This document shows, piece by piece, positions 17,011-26,401 of a stretch of 52,500 nucleotides of DNA. This stretch comes from Halalkalibacterium ligniniphilum (GTDB taxonomy: Bacteria; Bacillota; Bacilli; Bacillales; Bacillaceae_D), in assembly GCF_000334155.1 (NCBI RefSeq), contig NZ_ANNK01000142.1:1-52500 (forward strand), written 5' to 3'. Every line of letters begins with the position of its first letter. The first letter of the stretch is position 1. The notes under the pieces are model-generated. The model was not told where the DNA came from. It was given only the letters and a program-made list of their open reading frames with translations, and ran no database searches. Position numbers and translations under genes: made by a program.

Positions 17011-17552
17011 TCCGACTAAATGTTTAAAATAATTCAGTAATTAGTATCGTTGCTATTAGGTCTGTGAATGATTAACATTTACTTTTTTTATGTGGGGGTA
17101 TTTATGTTGAAATTTGTGTAATAGCTTATATGTATAGTAGGAGACCACACCACCACTATAAACTATAAACTATAAACTATAAACACTCACCTGACCCACT
17201 ATCGAATGAATTGATTATGTTCTTACCAATAGCTGCAGCCCTCGTCCTCTCTGTAACAAATTTTTACAAATTTTGCTTGTACGTCATCCTTACCCTATCT
17301 CATTAGAACCTTTAAAATGTGTGTCCCTTTTCCTTCTAGTCATTTTTTCTGATTACCCTCTTTTGTTCTGTTACTATCTACTAAGAATTATACTTAGATA
17401 CCTTCATTATTCTATATAAAATACCTACGTTCGCTCCCCCTCAACGCCTAAAACATCTATTCTTTTGACGTACATTATCCCTATTAGTTAGCAAAATTTT
17501 CATCAGAATTAGAAAGATTTATTCTGCTTGTAAGCATCGGTGATAAAATCCC
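17011..17552. other. A+T-rich intergenic region between the TIR operon and the second IS
   Basis: About 540 bp with no credible gene on either strand. It holds a short tandem repeat (17155-17184) and presumably the TIR-operon promoter. The left end of the second IS21 element lies at its right edge. Confidence 0.5.
17155..17184. repeat. Four tandem copies of a 7-bp unit
   Basis: ACTATAA is repeated four times in perfect tandem and ends with AC. It lies about 200 bp upstream of the TIR operon start. It could be a slippage tract or a set of phased protein sites; nothing else supports a function. Confidence 0.8.
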
Positions 17553-17629
17553 TAATAACAACGGTTTCAAATTCCCCTAAAATAACGGACAATAGTTTCA
17601 AAACAAAACACTAACGGAGTGGCGAAACT

Positions 17630-18856
17630 ATGGTCAAGATTGGGGAATTTTTCATGATTAGAGAACTGTATCAGAAAGGATGGACAATCAAGGCGATTTC
17701 AGAGGAGACAGGCTTTGATCCAAAAACAATACGAAAATATATAAAGCTCGATACATTGCCTGAAAAGAAACCTGGAGAAGGACGAACAAGTAAATTAGAT
17801 CCCTATAAGTCATACATCTTTGAAAGAATAAAAGAAGGGACAACCAATTGCGAAGTATTATTTGATGAAATTCAATCATTAGGTTACCAAGGGAAATTAA
17901 CGATATTAAGAGAGTTTGTAAAACCACATCGTGTTAATCCTAAGAAGCAGGCAACCTTGCGGTTTGAAACACCTCCTGGAAAACAAGCTCAGATGGATTG
18001 GGGGTATGTGGGTAAATATTTAGTGGATGGGTTGGAGAAAGAGGTTTATGCCTTTGTCATGGTACTTGGTTATTCTCGTATGAAGTATGTAGAATTTACA
18101 ACAAGCATGGATTTAGAAACATTAATGAAATGTCATATGAATGCCTTTGCTTATTTTAATGGAGTTCCTGAACAAATTCTTTATGACAATATGAAAACTG
18201 CGGTTATCAAGCACTCCCCCATTGAAATTCGGTTTAATCAAAAGTTTGAAGACTTCTTAGCTTATTATGGGATTGTGCCGAAGGCATGTAAACCACATCG
18301 CCCTCAAACAAAAGGAAAAGTAGAAAATGTCGTTGGATATTTAAAGAAGAATTTTATGCAGCGTAAGCATGAGCCGACCATTCAAGCACTTAATGAAAAC
18401 GTAAGGAAATGGCTGGATAAGACAGCGAACTTAAAGCCTAATGCCACAACGAATGAATCGCCACTTAAACGCTTTAATCTCGAAACGAAATATTTAAAAA
18501 CAAGTAATTTGAAGCCTGTCTTCCCGATAGCTAAGTGGGAAATACGAGAAGTGAGTCGAGATTCCTTTATCTCATACAGAGGTAAACGTTATTCTGTTCC
18601 GTACCGGTTTGTAGGGAAATCAGTGAAAATAAAAGAAACACTCGATCATCATATAGAAGTATATGACGAATACGAATGTATCGCTAAACACCCTATTCTC
18701 TATGGAAAAACAGAAATGCATATGAATCTAGAACATTATAAAGGGTTGAAAGAGACACAAAAAGGTTTGGCGACCCGTCTCCATCAACCCAATGAGCTTG
18801 AAGTAGAACAACGTTCTCTTCAAGTGTATGAACAATTAGAAGGGAGCGAAACATAA
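17630..18856 (+). CDS. istA: IS21-family transposase IstA (second element)
   Basis: A 408-residue DDE transposase. It has an N-terminal HTH (KGWTIKAISEETGFDPKTIR, about residues 16-35) and an rve core with Asp in QAQMDWGYVG, Asp in LYDNMKTAV and Glu in KGKVENVVGYLKKNF. The C-terminal SYRGKRYSVPYRF is typical of the shorter IS21 transposases. ATG 17630 follows CGGAGTGG. It is complete and unlike the IstA at 12138. Confidence 0.95.
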   Translation: MVKIGEFFMIRELYQKGWTIKAISEETGFDPKTIRKYIKLDTLPEKKPGEGRTSKLDPYKSYIFERIKEGTTNCEVLFDEIQSLGYQGKLTILREFVKPHRVNPKKQATLRFETPPGKQAQMDWGYVGKYLVDGLEKEVYAFVMVLGYSRMKYVEFTTSMDLETLMKCHMNAFAYFNGVPEQILYDNMKTAVIKHSPIEIRFNQKFEDFLAYYGIVPKACKPHRPQTKGKVENVVGYLKKNFMQRKHEPTIQALNENVRKWLDKTANLKPNATTNESPLKRFNLETKYLKTSNLKPVFPIAKWEIREVSRDSFISYRGKRYSVPYRFVGKSVKIKETLDHHIEVYDEYECIAKHPILYGKTEMHMNLEHYKGLKETQKGLATRLHQPNELEVEQRSLQVYEQLEGSET

Positions 18857-19617
18857 TGTCTACTCAACTTCTAATCGAACGACTATCACAAATGGGATGG
18901 CACCATACAGCTGACCAAATTGATGGTCTTTTAGAAGATGCATCTAAAGATAATGTACCATATTCTGAGTTTCTTAACACTATTCTATTAAATGAAATGG
19001 AAAAAAGAGATTCGTTAGCCCTAGAAAAAAGGATCCTTAAAGCGAAGCTTCCCTTCCAAAAGACGATTCATGAATTTGACTTTGAGTTCCAACCAAGCAT
19101 TAGTGAGAAAAGGGTGAAAGAGGTTTTAACCTGTCGGTTTATTGAGAATGGAGAAAATGTTTTACTTTTAGGGCCACCAGGAGTTGGGAAAACTCATTTA
19201 TCTGTCGCCTTTTCAATGGAAGCCATTATCAAAGGGTATTCCGCCCTTTTTATTCGAGCAGATGACTTTATCAATGAGTGTAAGAAAGCGGACAAAGCAG
19301 GTTTAATAAATCGTGTCATCAAACGTTGGAGCCGCCCAGATCTATTAATTTTAGATGAATTAGGCTATTTCCCTTTTGACGAACTTAGTGCGAATATCTT
19401 ATTTCAAGTTATCTCAAAAAGATATGATAAAAGAGGAGCAATACTTATTACTTCCAATAAGTCGTTCCTTGACTGGGGAAAAATATTTGGAGATGAAGTG
19501 TTAGCAACCGCTATTTTAGACCGCTTACTTCATCACGCAACCACATTTAATGTAAAGGGCGATTCGTATAGGCTTCGTGAGAAGCAAAAAGCTGGAATAG
19601 CACCAGTCCAAATTTAA
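18856..19617 (+). CDS. istB: IS21-family ATP-binding protein IstB (second element)
   Basis: A 253-residue AAA+ partner of IstA. It has Walker A GPPGVGKTHL at about residues 107-116, Walker B LLILDELGYFPFDE, and the sensor ILITSNKSFLDW. The start overlaps the istA stop by one base (TAATG). It is intact. Confidence 0.95.
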   Translation: MSTQLLIERLSQMGWHHTADQIDGLLEDASKDNVPYSEFLNTILLNEMEKRDSLALEKRILKAKLPFQKTIHEFDFEFQPSISEKRVKEVLTCRFIENGENVLLLGPPGVGKTHLSVAFSMEAIIKGYSALFIRADDFINECKKADKAGLINRVIKRWSRPDLLILDELGYFPFDELSANILFQVISKRYDKRGAILITSNKSFLDWGKIFGDEVLATAILDRLLHHATTFNVKGDSYRLREKQKAGIAPVQI

Positions 19618-19753
19618 CGGTGATAAAAGGGAATTTGGGACCGTTGAAAAGAGGGAATTTCAATCCGTTGTTGATACTGCTTTACGTTCTTTGTTAATTT
19701 TTTGTTTTCCTTTCTTATATTGTTAATGAAGTTAAATTAAAAGGATGGTTTAA

Positions 19754-20166
19754 ATGAAAGTACTTACTGTTAAAGATGTATCTGAACTACTCAAACTATC
19801 AAAATGCAAAGTCTATGCTCTTGCTAAGAAAGGAGAAATTCCAACGGTTAAAATCGGTGGCTCTATTAGGGTTATTCAAGAAGAATTAGAGAACTTTTTA
19901 AAAAGTGGTGAGGTCAAAAATTTTTCTCACACACTTACCCTCGAACAAGCTGCAAGAGTTCTTGAGAAGTTTAGAATTGTTTTCACAGTGGAGGGGGTTA
20001 AGGCAAAGATACAACTGCAACAACTAACTGCCATTTCTAAGCCATATGAGGATAGGAGGTATTCAGGTTATCCCTACTTAGTTCTAATCAGTTCTTTAGT
20101 AGATTATTTGAGAGCTATACAGATGACGAAATACAGAACGCTTTACCTTACGGTGCTGAAATCTAA
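19754..20166 (+). pseudogene. Excisionase/MerR-type HTH gene with a frameshift
   Basis: The N-terminus is a helix-turn-helix of the excisionase family (VKDVSELLKLSKCKVYALAK, then GEIPTVKIGGSIRV), a DNA-binding module common in integrative elements. The frame runs on to 20194 through a downstream terminator with an atypical basic tail. Reading in +1 from about 20086 gives a natural acidic ending, NQFFSRLFESYTDDEIQNAL then PYGAEI and TAA at 20164-20166, just before the terminator. A single-base indel near 20085-20095 is therefore likely. ATG 19754 has only a weak AAGGATGG ribosome binding site. Confidence 0.65.
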
Positions 20167-20169
20167 TCC

Positions 20170-20192
20170 CCCACCTTTTCGGTGGGTTTTTT
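20170..20192 (+). terminator. Terminator after the HTH gene
   Basis: The stem CCCACC (20170-20175) with GGTGGG (20181-20186) has a 5-nt loop and is followed by six T residues. It overlaps the end of the longer open frame, which supports the frameshift reading. Confidence 0.8.
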
Positions 20193-20255
20193 AGTGCAAC
20201 TTTTAAGTTACATGGAACGATTACTAAAGAGATTATTAACTTAGGAGGTTAAACC

Positions 20256-21016
20256 ATGGGAATAACATATACAAATGAGCTACCTAATGGAATAAAGCAA
20301 GGTTATGATTACGACACAGAAGAAAAAATGGTTTCAATTCCTGATAATGGGGAGTTTCTAATTACTTCTAGAAAGAAAGTCAATGCTTACAAAGAGCTTA
20401 TCAAAAATTCTAGGGAACAACCATCTTATACATGTTCTAATATGGACAGTATAAAAAAGAAGTGATAAGAACACTTGAAGAAAAACACTGTGGCTACCTT
20501 TTATACCTTCAATGTTTTATGGACTTTGGAGGACTTCTTATTAAAGGCAGTAAATATAAGGATCCTATGAATAAAAATGATATTCAGAAGGCGGTTCTGC
20601 CTAGACCTAATACCTTGGAAAGGGAATAGTAATGTAACTAACCTTATCAGGTCTTATACTACTACTCTAAAAAAGTTATATAAGTCAGTCAACGCTAAGG
20701 ACTTAGGATTTATATACAAGCTACTCCCATATGTCAATAAGGAGACTAACTTCTTATGTGAAAACCCTATTGAAAAAAATCCTTTGTTAATCAGACCTCT
20801 AATAAGAAAAATATTGCAAGGATTGTTGGTGTAGACGAAAAGACAGTTTACAGGAAACTTCTCAAACTTAAATTAAGCGATATGTATGTATTTGCTGAGG
20901 TAAGCAAAGGGGAAGTAAACAATGCTTACATGATAAATCCCTTTATCTTTTATAGAAAAGGGGGGAAACCTGACAAAACCTTAAAGACTATCTTTCTATT
21001 TAACCCCCAAAAATAG
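20256..21016 (+). pseudogene. Broken HTH/replication-type gene of a plasmid or integrative element
   Basis: Three frames must be joined to read one protein. The first is MGITYTNELPNGIKQGYDYD and on, from ATG 20256 with AGGAGG. The second is EVIRTLEEKHCGYLLYLQCF and on. The third is KDLGFIYKLLPYVNKETNFL and on. After a further shift near 20805 it reads NIARIVGVDEKTVYRKLLKL and ends YMINPFIFYRKGGKPDKTLK. The last parts resemble the HTH-bearing replication or regulatory proteins of Gram-positive plasmids and phages, where a phrase like MINPFVFHRKG is common. At least three frameshifts make it inactive as it stands. The name is tentative. Confidence 0.6.
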
Positions 21017-21026
21017 GGGTTTTTTA
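21002..21026 (+). terminator. Short terminator after the broken HTH gene
   Basis: The stem ACCCC/GGGGT around the last codons of the pseudogene is followed by TTTTTT. It is short but well placed. Confidence 0.5.
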
Positions 21027-21499
21027 TCGACTTATCGGGCATTTCCTGAACCTAAAAAAAGCCCCTTCATCCCTAGAGCCACAGTGCTCCCACAGTTTTC
21101 ACTTAAGAGATTTCTTGAATATCAGTTAGATACATTATCTTAATAAGTATATACTTCCCTTTATCCCCCTCCGCTTCGCTACGTTGGATAAAGGGAACCA
21201 ATCAACGAGAGTCGCTATCGCTCCTCTCTTTATTCTTTAACTCTAAACCTTATTAAATATCTATAAAAAGGCACGAGCTTAGCGTGTGACCTGTGCACCT
21301 TAACCAACGCAGAGCGGAGGGCAAGTGCACCAATTCATATTGTTTTTTTTATTACGTATCATTTTAATTTCTTATATTCAATTATATTTCCACTTTTCTT
21401 CCTTTTGACTATATTCCATTCAGGAGTTTTATTAGGCTGGTTTCCTACACTAGCTAATTATCGTAAAAAATATCGCAACTTATCCCCCGCATAGAACGA
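21027..21499. other. Intergenic region with short inverted repeats
   Basis: There is no credible gene. It holds a 12-bp perfect inverted repeat (TTCCCTTTATCC at 21155-21166 with GGATAAAGGGAA at 21186-21197), then other short G+C-rich hairpins. These include GAGAG/CTCTC near 21208 and GTGCACC (21294) with an AAGTGCACC copy near 21323. It may be remnant origin or transfer DNA of the decayed element. Confidence 0.45.
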
Positions 21500-21526
21500 T
21501 TGCTATGGTTGAAAGGGGAGATATTA

Positions 21527-22919
21527 ATGAATATTCAACGAGTCTTCTATACAGACGTTCAAACAGGAACTACAGACAAGCGTGAGGGGTTAAAAAGACT
21601 CATCCAAGACGCTGAAAATAAGGAATTTGATGTTATTGTAGCTAAGGAATTAAGTAGGTTAGATCGTAATGTTGAATTACTATATCAACTAAAGCGTGTG
21701 GCAGAGACTAAAGGAGTTCGCTTAATCACTTTAGACGGTAAAGTTGATACACAAGACTTTTCAAAACAAGCTATGTTCGGTCTATATGCTTGGATTTATG
21801 AAAGTGAAAGTCAACGAATAAGTGACCGTATCAAGTCTGTTTACCACATGAAATACAAAAGCGGAAAATTCATGGGTAGCATTCCTCCCTATGGCTATAA
21901 ACTTCATAAAGGACAACTATTACTTAGAAATGATTATACAGTAGATATTGTAGGTGAAATCTTTGACAAGTATCTAGAAGGTTGGGGGCATGACAAAATC
22001 GCTAGGTATCTCACAAATAGAGATATACCTACACCTTCCAAACTGATTAAGAAAGCTAATGCAGGTCTATATTGGCAAGGTTCTACTGTTAAAAAGATAT
22101 TAATTAAAGAACCCCCACTACGTAGGAGACCTTGTACAAGGCAGAGAAACTACTATGAACGTGACCAATAAGACACGTAAGGTAAATGACCAAAGTGAAT
22201 GGATAACCATTTCTGACGCTCATGAGCCTATCATTTCAAGAGAGGTATTTGAACAAGTACAAAAACTACTTGAACAAAAGGCTAAAAGAGGTCGCAGTGG
22301 AACTAGGAAGAGTAAGCACCTTTTTACAAATATGGCTTACTGTTCTGAATGTGGTAATGGCATGTGGTATCGTGCCAACCGTAAAGGTTATATTTGTGGA
22401 ACGTATGCCAAACATGGAAAAAAAGCCTGTTCTAATCACGCAATAAAGGAACAAGAACTAACTGAAATAATCCTTGATGACCTTAAGAAAATGTCTAGTA
22501 GTTTAGATCATCCTAACCTAGAAAGTAAGATTGAAAAAAAGGTCAAGGCTACCGCAAAAAAGAACGAGTCTAGACTAGAGTCTATTGAACGACAAGTTCA
22601 AAAACAAATAGATCTATAGCGGAACGTCTTAAAAAAGTTTATTAACGAGGATATATCTAAACAGGATTATGATGACTTTGTAAGTATGGTTCAAAAAAAG
22701 CTGCAACAACTAGAGTTAGAAAAAGCAGAGTTAAAAAAGGAGATGGCAGAAAGTCACGAAACAAGTAAAATCTCTGCCATCATAGAACAACTTAAAGGGT
22801 TTTTGCAGTTCAATAAATTAACATCCGAGATGTTACTACGTTTTGTTGATAAAATCGAAGTAACTGAAAATAAAGATGTTAAGATTTACTATAAGTTTTC
22901 ACAGGTTGAGAGGCTATAA
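21527..22919 (+). pseudogene. Broken large serine recombinase
   Basis: Three frames together encode most of a large serine integrase. The first (from ATG 21527) is the resolvase fold with FDVIVAKELSRLDRNVELLY and later FMGSIPPYGYKL, the recombinase domain. After an indel near 22105 it continues as KNPHYVGDLVQGRETT and then the zinc-ribbon CSECGNGMWYRANRKGYICG. After shifts near 22612 and 22643 it ends in a coiled coil. The first 45-60 residues, which should carry the catalytic serine (normally in a Y-R-V-S motif), are absent. It was probably the integrase of the island and is now inactive. Confidence 0.8.
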
Positions 22920-22925
22920 TCCCTC

Positions 22926-24332
22926 TCAATCATTTTTTAACACTAACTGTGAAACACACTCCACCTGGCTCGTCCACGGAAACATGTCAACAGGCTGAAC
23001 ATAATTCAGCTGATATCCAGCTTTTCTCAATTGTTCTACATCTTTTGCCAAGGTGGACGGGTTACAGGATACGTAGACAATGCGTTTTGGCTTCACGCGG
23101 ATCATTGTATTTAAAAGCTTGTCATCACAGCCAGTGCGTGGTGGGTCGACAACAAACACATCTGGCTTCCAGCCGTCTTTTACCCACTTTAAAACGACAT
23201 CTTCTGCTTTTCCTACCTCGTACGTCATATGGTCGTAGCCATGACGTTTTGCGTTTTTTCTTGCATCCTCAATTGCTGCAGGAATTATATCCATGCCTCG
23301 TACTTCTTTCGCTTGATCAGCCAGCCACAGCCCAATCGTTCCGACCCCGCAATAAGCGTCAACGACTCGCTCTTCCCCCGTTAATTTGGCAGCTTTTTTT
23401 GCTTCATCGTAAAGGCGAACCGTCTGCTTCGGGTTGAGCTGAAAGAAGGCGCGAGCAGAGAGGGAAAATGAAAGACTGCCAAGCTTTTCTTCAATCTCTT
23501 CTTCCCCGTGAAGATGGATGGTTTCCTCACCAAAAATAAGCGAAGTTTTCTTTCCATTAATATTTTGCTGCAAGGAGTGAACCTCTGGCAAACGCTTTTT
23601 GATCTCTTCAATCAGAAGCTCTTTTCTCGGTATCCTCTCCTCTGTTGTTACAAGCACAACTTGAAGATGGCCCGTTTCAAATCCAACACGTGTCACAATT
23701 GAGCGAACAAGTCCTTTACGTTTACGCTCATCATAAATCGGAATGTTGAGATCCTGAAGAATGGTCTTTATCACCTGCGTAGCTTTATTTGCCAAAGGAT
23801 GCTGAACCATGCATTCAGATAGATCAATTAATAGATGAGAGTTCATGGCAAATAGTCCAGCTAATACTCTCTCCTTCTCCTTTCCAACCTGCATTTGACT
23901 TTTGTTTCGATACGCCCAAGGATTTTCCATCCCGATCGTCTGACGAATTTCGATATGAGCCATGTTCATGTTTGTATAGCGTTCAAATGCTTGCTTAACA
24001 ATGCTTCTTTTTTCCCTCAATGTCGCTTGATAATCTAAATGCTGAAGCTGACATCCTCCGCATCGATCATAAATTGGACAGGGTGGAGTGATTCGCTCAG
24101 CTGATTTCTTTCTAATCTTCTTAATTCTTGCTTCAGCAAAGCGAGGGTTTACCTTTGTAACCTCTGCTACGATTTCCTCTCCTGGAAGGGCTCCTGGAAC
24201 GAACACCACCTGTCGTTTAAAATAGCCTACTCCTTCACCGTTAATGCCAAGTCTCTTAATTGTCAGTGGAAATTGCTGTCCTTTTTCGATCGTAACCGTT
24301 GATTTTTCCTTCGTAATTTTTGAACGATTCAT
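22926..24332 (-). CDS. rlmCD: 23S rRNA (uracil-5-)-methyltransferase, RlmCD/RumA type
   Basis: A 468-residue SAM-dependent methyltransferase of the TrmA/RumA family, which makes 5-methyluridine in 23S rRNA. It has an N-terminal TRAM domain ([20 protein letters not shown]), iron-sulfur cysteines in [18 protein letters not shown], the SAM motif [24 protein letters not shown], and the catalytic Cys in [13 protein letters not shown]. The start is ATG 24332 with GGGAG upstream; the frame is open 18 codons further. B. subtilis has two paralogues, so the exact target is inferred. It ends 6 bp from the recombinase remnant, the right edge of the island. Confidence 0.9.
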   Translation of the reverse strand: MNRSKITKEKSTVTIEKGQQFPLTIKRLGINGEGVGYFKRQVVFVPGALPGEEIVAEVTKVNPRFAEARIKKIRKKSAERITPPCPIYDRCGGCQLQHLDYQATLREKRSIVKQAFERYTNMNMAHIEIRQTIGMENPWAYRNKSQMQVGKEKERVLAGLFAMNSHLLIDLSECMVQHPLANKATQVIKTILQDLNIPIYDERKRKGLVRSIVTRVGFETGHLQVVLVTTEERIPRKELLIEEIKKRLPEVHSLQQNINGKKTSLIFGEETIHLHGEEEIEEKLGSLSFSLSARAFFQLNPKQTVRLYDEAKKAAKLTGEERVVDAYCGVGTIGLWLADQAKEVRGMDIIPAAIEDARKNAKRHGYDHMTYEVGKAEDVVLKWVKDGWKPDVFVVDPPRTGCDDKLLNTMIRVKPKRIVYVSCNPSTLAKDVEQLRKAGYQLNYVQPVDMFPWTSQVECVSQLVLKND

Positions 24333-24465
24333 ATGCTCAACTCCCGTCCTTCTCGCGTTCCCCATTATATCATGTCTGCTGTTCACTTCCTAAACTTACT
24401 AGCGCGATTCAAGATTTTTTTTGCTAGAATGGGGGAAGAACACGTAATGAAAAGGGTGATAAACG

Positions 24466-24828
24466 TTGTCAATACCAACAGACATAGCTTCCTTACAGAT
24501 TATGGCTCATGTCTACAAAAAAGAAAGCTTGCAATCAATATTTGAAAAGACGGTTGAAAGCCTTGTGATTCAAGTCCCGTATATTGATTGGGCTGGCATT
24601 TATGTTTATGAAAACGTCAATCATAAGCTTGTAGCCGCCTCAGATTTTGATAAAGATTTGCGCTGGGATTGTAACGGTGAATTGAAATTTCCAATTAAAA
24701 ACTCATCCGATCAAGAAATTGGAATGTTAATTGTTCGTACTTTACAATCGATTGCATTTGATGTGACCGACCTCAGCACACTTGAAACCATTGCCACGGC
24801 GATTGGACAGGAAAGCTTTGCAAACTAA
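24466..24828 (+). CDS. GAF-domain protein
   Basis: A 120-residue single-domain protein of GAF type. It reads FEKTVESLVIQVPYIDWAGI then YVYENVNHKLVAASDF, and ends LSTLETIATAIGQESFAN. GAF domains bind small ligands or sense redox (as in free methionine-(R)-sulfoxide reductases), but the conserved cysteines of that enzyme are not seen, so no activity is assigned. The start is TTG 24466, with AGGGTGA seven bases upstream. Confidence 0.75.
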   Translation: MSIPTDIASLQIMAHVYKKESLQSIFEKTVESLVIQVPYIDWAGIYVYENVNHKLVAASDFDKDLRWDCNGELKFPIKNSSDQEIGMLIVRTLQSIAFDVTDLSTLETIATAIGQESFAN

Positions 24829-24838
24829 TGAATAATAA

Positions 24839-24878
24839 AGCCGTTGTGAGGGATGAGTTCCTCTGACGGCCTTTTTCT
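24839..24878 (+). terminator. Terminator between the GAF gene and pdaA
   Basis: The imperfect hairpin AAGCCGTTGTGAGG and CCTCTGACGGCC is followed by TTTTTCTTTT. It lies between convergent genes. Confidence 0.75.
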
Positions 24879-24879
24879 T

Positions 24880-25692
24880 TTAACGCTCTTCTCCGGACAT
24901 TGGAAGAGCCTCCATTTTTCTTTTCAGCATTAAATCATCTAAGCTTTTAAATTCATATCCGTGCTTTCTTGCATCATCAATGACTCGCCCGAGCGCTTCT
25001 GCATTATCCTTTGATACGGAATGAAGGAGCATGACTGCACCTGGATGAATACGCTTCATAATTTGCTCATAGGCGAATGAAGCTCCTTTTTGTTTATCAA
25101 CTTCCCAATCTTTGTAGGCCATCGACCAAAAAACGTTCGTATAGCCGAGTTGATGAGAGAGGGCCAATGACCTCTCACTAAACTCTCCCCGCGGTGGACG
25201 TAAATAGTGCATTTCATCTATACCTGTTATTTCAGTGAACGTTGTTTTGATGCTTTCTAACTCTTCTTTAAGCCTTTCGTCACTAATTTTGGGCAAGCTT
25301 GGATGATGCCATGAATGATTGCCTATGATATGACCTTCTTGTACCATCCGTTGAACTAGCTCCCCTTCTGTTTTTAAATAGTGACCTGTCACAAAAAAAG
25401 CTGCCGGAACTTTTTTCTGTTTAAGAACGTCCAAAATCATAGCTGTGAAGCCATTTTCATAACCATTATCAAACGTTAAATAAAGCTCTTTTTTTGATAT
25501 ATCCCCAATAAAAATGCCTCCGTGCTGCTCAAGCATTGTTAAAAAATGTGGCTCTGTTGTCACAGGCTTGTTTTCTTTTTCTGGTTTAAAGCTCCAATGG
25601 TATAACGTCGTATCATAGGCAAGGGCATCTTGCTGGTGCAATATGGCTAGGAGAAAGAATGAAATTAACAAAAGCAATGGGTGTTTTTTCAT
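24880..25692 (-). CDS. pdaA: Polysaccharide deacetylase PdaA (muramic delta-lactam de-N-acetylase)
   Basis: A 270-residue exported protein with an N-terminal signal peptide (MKKHPLLLLISFFLLAILH, to about residue 25). The NodB catalytic motifs are LTFDNGYENGFT (metal and catalytic Asp, with Asn in place of the second Asp as is typical of PdaA), HSWHHPS (metal-binding His pair), RPPRGEFSER and the C-terminal MLLHSVS. In B. subtilis PdaA is needed for muramic delta-lactam in spore cortex and thus for germination. AAGGAG precedes ATG 25692. Confidence 0.93.
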   Translation of the reverse strand: MKKHPLLLLISFFLLAILHQQDALAYDTTLYHWSFKPEKENKPVTTEPHFLTMLEQHGGIFIGDISKKELYLTFDNGYENGFTAMILDVLKQKKVPAAFFVTGHYLKTEGELVQRMVQEGHIIGNHSWHHPSLPKISDERLKEELESIKTTFTEITGIDEMHYLRPPRGEFSERSLALSHQLGYTNVFWSMAYKDWEVDKQKGASFAYEQIMKRIHPGAVMLLHSVSKDNAEALGRVIDDARKHGYEFKSLDDLMLKRKMEALPMSGEER

Positions 25693-25839
25693 GATGAAAA
25701 TGCTCCTTCGTTGTATGATTTTTTTTAGTGTTTCACCCGCTTTTTTCTTTATTCTATGCTAATATGATATGTATCCCAACATTTGATATTAAGAATATAC
25801 AGAGACGCCATTGTAAACTTTGAAAAAGAAGGTAGGGTC

Positions 25840-26301
25840 ATGATGGATACAACTTCGAATGAACATATTGACTCAGAAATGTATAAGCTTGAAGTAAATT
25901 TAGACGACATTTCACCTGAATGGCTTGGCCACCTTATGGATAAACTTCTTTCAGAAGGTGCAAGAGACGTATATTATGTACCCATTTATATGAAGAAAAA
26001 CCGACCAGCTGTGATGCTTCAATTATTATGTCGAAATGAGGATTTTGAAAAGATAAAACAAATCCTATTTAAAGAAACCACGACCTTAGGGGTTCGCTAT
26101 TATCCACTTTCTGTTCATCGTTTGGAACGACGTTTTTATAAGCTAGAAACGAAATGGGGCACCGTCACAATGAAAGAAGGGCTGTTGGAAGGCGAAGTTG
26201 TTCAAGTGGCACCTGAATACGAGGATTGCAAACGTCTTGCAAAGGCAAACAACGTCCCTTTAAAAATCGTCTATCAGGAAGTATGGCGTAATGTTACATA
26301 A
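25840..26301 (+). CDS. larC: Nickel-pincer cofactor biosynthesis protein LarC, C-terminal part (LarC2)
   Basis: A 153-residue protein equal to the C-terminal domain of LarC, which inserts nickel (using CTP) into the pincer nucleotide cofactor of lactate racemase LarA. Visible are YKLEVNLDDISPEWLGHLMD, GARDVYYVPIYMKKNRPAVM, TTLGVRYYPLSVHRLERRFY and the ending VAPEYEDCKRLAKANNVPLK. ATG 25840 has GAAGG seven bases upstream. The N-terminal LarC1 is encoded on the opposite strand 100 bp away. The two therefore cannot be joined by ribosomal frameshifting as in Lactobacillus and must act as separate subunits. Confidence 0.85.
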   Translation: MMDTTSNEHIDSEMYKLEVNLDDISPEWLGHLMDKLLSEGARDVYYVPIYMKKNRPAVMLQLLCRNEDFEKIKQILFKETTTLGVRYYPLSVHRLERRFYKLETKWGTVTMKEGLLEGEVVQVAPEYEDCKRLAKANNVPLKIVYQEVWRNVT

Positions 26302-26333
26302 ATCCAAAATGACATTCATTTTAAATTAATTAA

Positions 26334-26390
26334 AAAATCCATTCAAAAACGGAGGTTTATGGTTACCTTCGTTTTGTGTATGGATTTTCT
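26334..26390. terminator. Bidirectional terminator between the two larC genes
   Basis: A long imperfect stem (AAAAATCCATTCAAAAACGG and GAGGT, pairing with ACCTTCGTTTTG and TGTATGGATTTT) has an 8-nt loop. It is flanked by A-rich and T-rich sequence and so can act in both directions. Confidence 0.75.
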
Positions 26391-26401
26391 TTTCACTTAA
26401 A

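Larger units (their letters stand above)
17553..19676. mobile_element. Second IS21-family insertion sequence
   Basis: Contains intact istA and istB on the plus strand. Related end repeats are AACAACGG-N-TT-N-AAATTCCC on the left (from about 17557) and the reverse complement of CCGTTGTTGATA on the right (to 19676). GGGAATTT/CCGTTG-type repeats recur inside each end. An 11-bp direct repeat CGGTGATAAAA occurs at 17538 and 19618, so the left end may lie a little further left. The end coordinates are approximate. Confidence 0.7.

Noticed and set aside
17155-17184. Possible CRISPR-like repeats
   Set aside because: The units are 7 bp in direct tandem without spacers, so this is a simple tandem repeat.
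22222-22454. Extra frames on both strands inside the recombinase remnant
   Set aside because: They are shadows of the frame that encodes the zinc-ribbon part of the recombinase.
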